Source: Campylobacterota bacterium
GTDB lineage: Bacteria; Campylobacterota; Campylobacteria; Campylobacterales; Sulfurovaceae
Length of the DNA stretch: 7,358 bases
Assembly (NCBI GenBank): GCA_003646505.1
Contig: QMKT01000099.1
Span: 1-7,358, forward strand
Direction of reading: 5' to 3'
A program made the position numbers and the translations under genes. Under the pieces are notes generated by a model that was given only the letters and a program-made list of their open reading frames with translations, was not told the DNA's origin and made no database searches. Position 1 is the first letter of the stretch; each line of letters starts with the position of its first letter. Below, one piece after another: positions 6,289 to 7,358 of the stretch.

Positions 6289-7158
6289 ATGGCAGAAAAA
6301 TTTCAAGTCAAAGCGCGTACAAAACTCTTAGAGTTTTTATTTACAGCACTTTCCGGATGGTCTAAAAAGAAGGTGAAACAGCGTCTACAAAATGCCAGTA
6401 TTACCGTCAACGGTGTGGCTACAACCAAACATGATTTTATCATAGAGGTCGGAGATGTAGTGGAAATAGACGGGGTACCAGGTACTTTCTCAAAAAAGAG
6501 TTCAGTAGAAACACTCAAAAATCTTGAGATACTCTATCAGGACAAAGACCTCATAGCGATCAATAAACCTTCCGGACTTTTGTCTGTAGGAACAACACAA
6601 GAAACAAAACAACATGCACTAACTTTACTGAGGAAGCAACTCTCACAGGGCAAAAATTATGTGAAACTTTGGCCTGTACACAGGCTTGACCGCGACACAT
6701 CAGGGGTATTGCTTTTTGCCACTTCCAAAGAAGTGCGTGAAGGTGTCATGGATAAGTGGAATGTTTCCGAGAAAACATACCTGGCTGTCGTTGAAGGTAC
6801 ACCAAGTGAAAGTAAAGGGACGATCACTGAACCTTTAAGACTTGATGAGAAAGAGTACCGTATGCATGTGGGGGAACATCCTGAAGCTAAGTCCGCCATC
6901 ACACATTATGAGGTCAAAGAAAGTAAGAATGGAAAGTCACTTCTGGAAGTACGTATAGAAACAGGCAGACAACACCAAATACGTGCACACATGGCTTGGT
7001 TGGGACATAGTATCATTGGTGATGAACGTTATGGTACCAAAGGCCCTAAAATGGGACTTCATGCATTACGACTGAGTACTGTTCATCCAAAGAATAAAAA
7101 AAGTTTGATTATTGAAGTAGAGGCACCCAGCGACTTTTATGCTTTACTAAAGGGCTAA
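6289..7158 (+). CDS. RluA-family pseudouridine synthase with S4 domain
   Basis: This 289-residue cytosolic enzyme isomerises uridine to pseudouridine in ribosomal RNA (family knowledge); the exact target site cannot be read from sequence. Residues about 11-62 form an S4 RNA-binding domain ('VKQRLQNASITVNG' and 'VEVGD'-like 'IEVGDVVEI'). The catalytic domain follows, with 'AINKPSGLLSV' (90-100), the signature 'HRLDRDTSG' (131-139) whose Asp134 is the expected catalytic residue, 'KTYLAVVEG' (162-170), 'ETGRQHQIRAH' (224-234) and 'GLHAL' (256-260). All are typical of the RluA/RluC/RluD group, and the length is normal. The ATG lies 3 bases after the stop of the PLA2-like gene, and AAGG at 6275-6278 inside that gene is the likely ribosome binding site, so the two are probably cotranscribed and perhaps translationally coupled. 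No functional link between them is obvious. Confidence 0.93.
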   Translation: MAEKFQVKARTKLLEFLFTALSGWSKKKVKQRLQNASITVNGVATTKHDFIIEVGDVVEIDGVPGTFSKKSSVETLKNLEILYQDKDLIAINKPSGLLSVGTTQETKQHALTLLRKQLSQGKNYVKLWPVHRLDRDTSGVLLFATSKEVREGVMDKWNVSEKTYLAVVEGTPSESKGTITEPLRLDEKEYRMHVGEHPEAKSAITHYEVKESKNGKSLLEVRIETGRQHQIRAHMAWLGHSIIGDERYGTKGPKMGLHALRLSTVHPKNKKSLIIEVEAPSDFYALLKG

Positions 7159-7167
7159 ATAAACAAT

Positions 7168-7358
7168 CTACATATCTAGGGGACTGGCTACCCTTCCCTT
7201 GTTCATCTCAGATACTACATGGGTATAAATCATAGTCGTTTCAACAGATTTATGCCCAAGTAACTCTTGTATAGAACGTAAGTCTATACCACTCTGAAGT
7301 AAATGTGTTGCATACGAATGTCTAAATATATGAGAAGTCACCCTTTTATGTATTTTCG
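7168..7358 (-). CDS. Tyrosine recombinase (integrase), C-terminal end, integron-integrase-like (5' part outside window)
   Basis: Read on the - strand from the right edge, the frame gives 62 residues and a stop (complement of 7168-7170). It contains '[16 protein letters not shown]' (box II; His9 and Arg12 of the visible part as the HxxR pair), '[19 protein letters not shown]' with His35 and the nucleophile Tyr44, and ends in 'SPLDM'. These residues are the C-terminal catalytic set of tyrosine recombinases; the first catalytic Arg and the N-terminal DNA-binding domain lie outside. The 'TTMIYTHV...SPLD' ending is typical of integron integrases (IntI) and close relatives (family knowledge), but XerC/XerD-like or phage-type integrases share much of it, so the subtype is a guess. 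It points left and converges on the pseudouridine synthase with a 9-base gap. No frameshift is seen in the visible part. If it is IntI-like, an attI site and cassettes would be expected to the right, outside this window. Confidence 0.88.
   Translation of the reverse strand, partial: KIHKRVTSHIFRHSYATHLLQSGIDLRSIQELLGHKSVETTMIYTHVVSEMNKGRVASPLDM

Noticed and set aside
7178..7195. AGGG...CCCT inverted repeat as a bidirectional terminator for the convergent genes
   Set aside because: The stem is only about 4 bp with a 9-base loop, and it lies within the recombinase coding end.
1..7358. CRISPR array, tRNA or rRNA genes, insertion-sequence ends, toxin-antitoxin pair
   Set aside because: No regularly spaced repeats, no cloverleaf-like or rRNA-like stretches and no terminal inverted repeats were seen. 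The 108-residue protein has no partner gene next to it that would suggest a toxin-antitoxin pair.

Overview
The window is AT-rich, single-copy-looking bacterial chromosome. The best guess is a Campylobacterota (epsilonproteobacterium) of the Sulfurovum/Sulfurimonas kind. The reasons are the base composition, housekeeping genes read end to end on the + strand with short spacers, a promoter built from a TATAAT box behind T-rich tracts with no good -35 box, and the pairing of a metG 3' end with a degenerate Mur-ligase-like gene (a pairing I recall from this phylum but could not check). The species cannot be named from this sequence.

Layout. Positions 1-198 hold the 3' end of methionyl-tRNA synthetase (metG), followed 10 bases later by a 326-residue protein whose N-terminus looks like a MurE/MurF substrate-binding domain but which lacks the ATP-binding motif of a working Mur ligase (209-1189). 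A hairpin-rich gap follows (1190-1328), then an unrecognised 108-residue protein with a strong ribosome binding site (1329-1655). Next is a secreted single-domain rhodanese with an intact active-site loop (1753-2211). A 182-base gap (2212-2393) holds a perfect 9-bp hairpin and a promoter-like box very close to the next start codon.

The largest gene (2394-5210) encodes a 938-residue SUV3-type superfamily 2 RNA helicase. It has an unexplained N-terminal half, a complete helicase core, a C-terminal four-cysteine zinc motif and an RGG/arginine-rich tail. A well-formed promoter (5236-5264) then drives a probable two-gene unit: a secreted phospholipase A2-like protein (5299-6285) and, 3 bases after its stop, an RluA-family pseudouridine synthase (6289-7158).

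At the right edge, on the - strand and converging on the pseudouridine synthase with a 9-base gap, lie the last 62 codons of a tyrosine recombinase (7168-7358). Its C-terminal catalytic residues are intact and its ending resembles integron integrases. It suggests that a mobile or integrated region starts just outside the window.

Functionally this is a mix rather than one pathway: RNA and translation functions (metG, SUV3-like helicase, pseudouridine synthase), envelope or secreted proteins (Mur-like orphan, rhodanese, PLA2-like) and the edge of a recombination locus. The least ordinary items are the helicase architecture, the PLA2-like protein with an Asn where the catalytic Asp is expected, the Mur-ligase relic and the recombinase tail.
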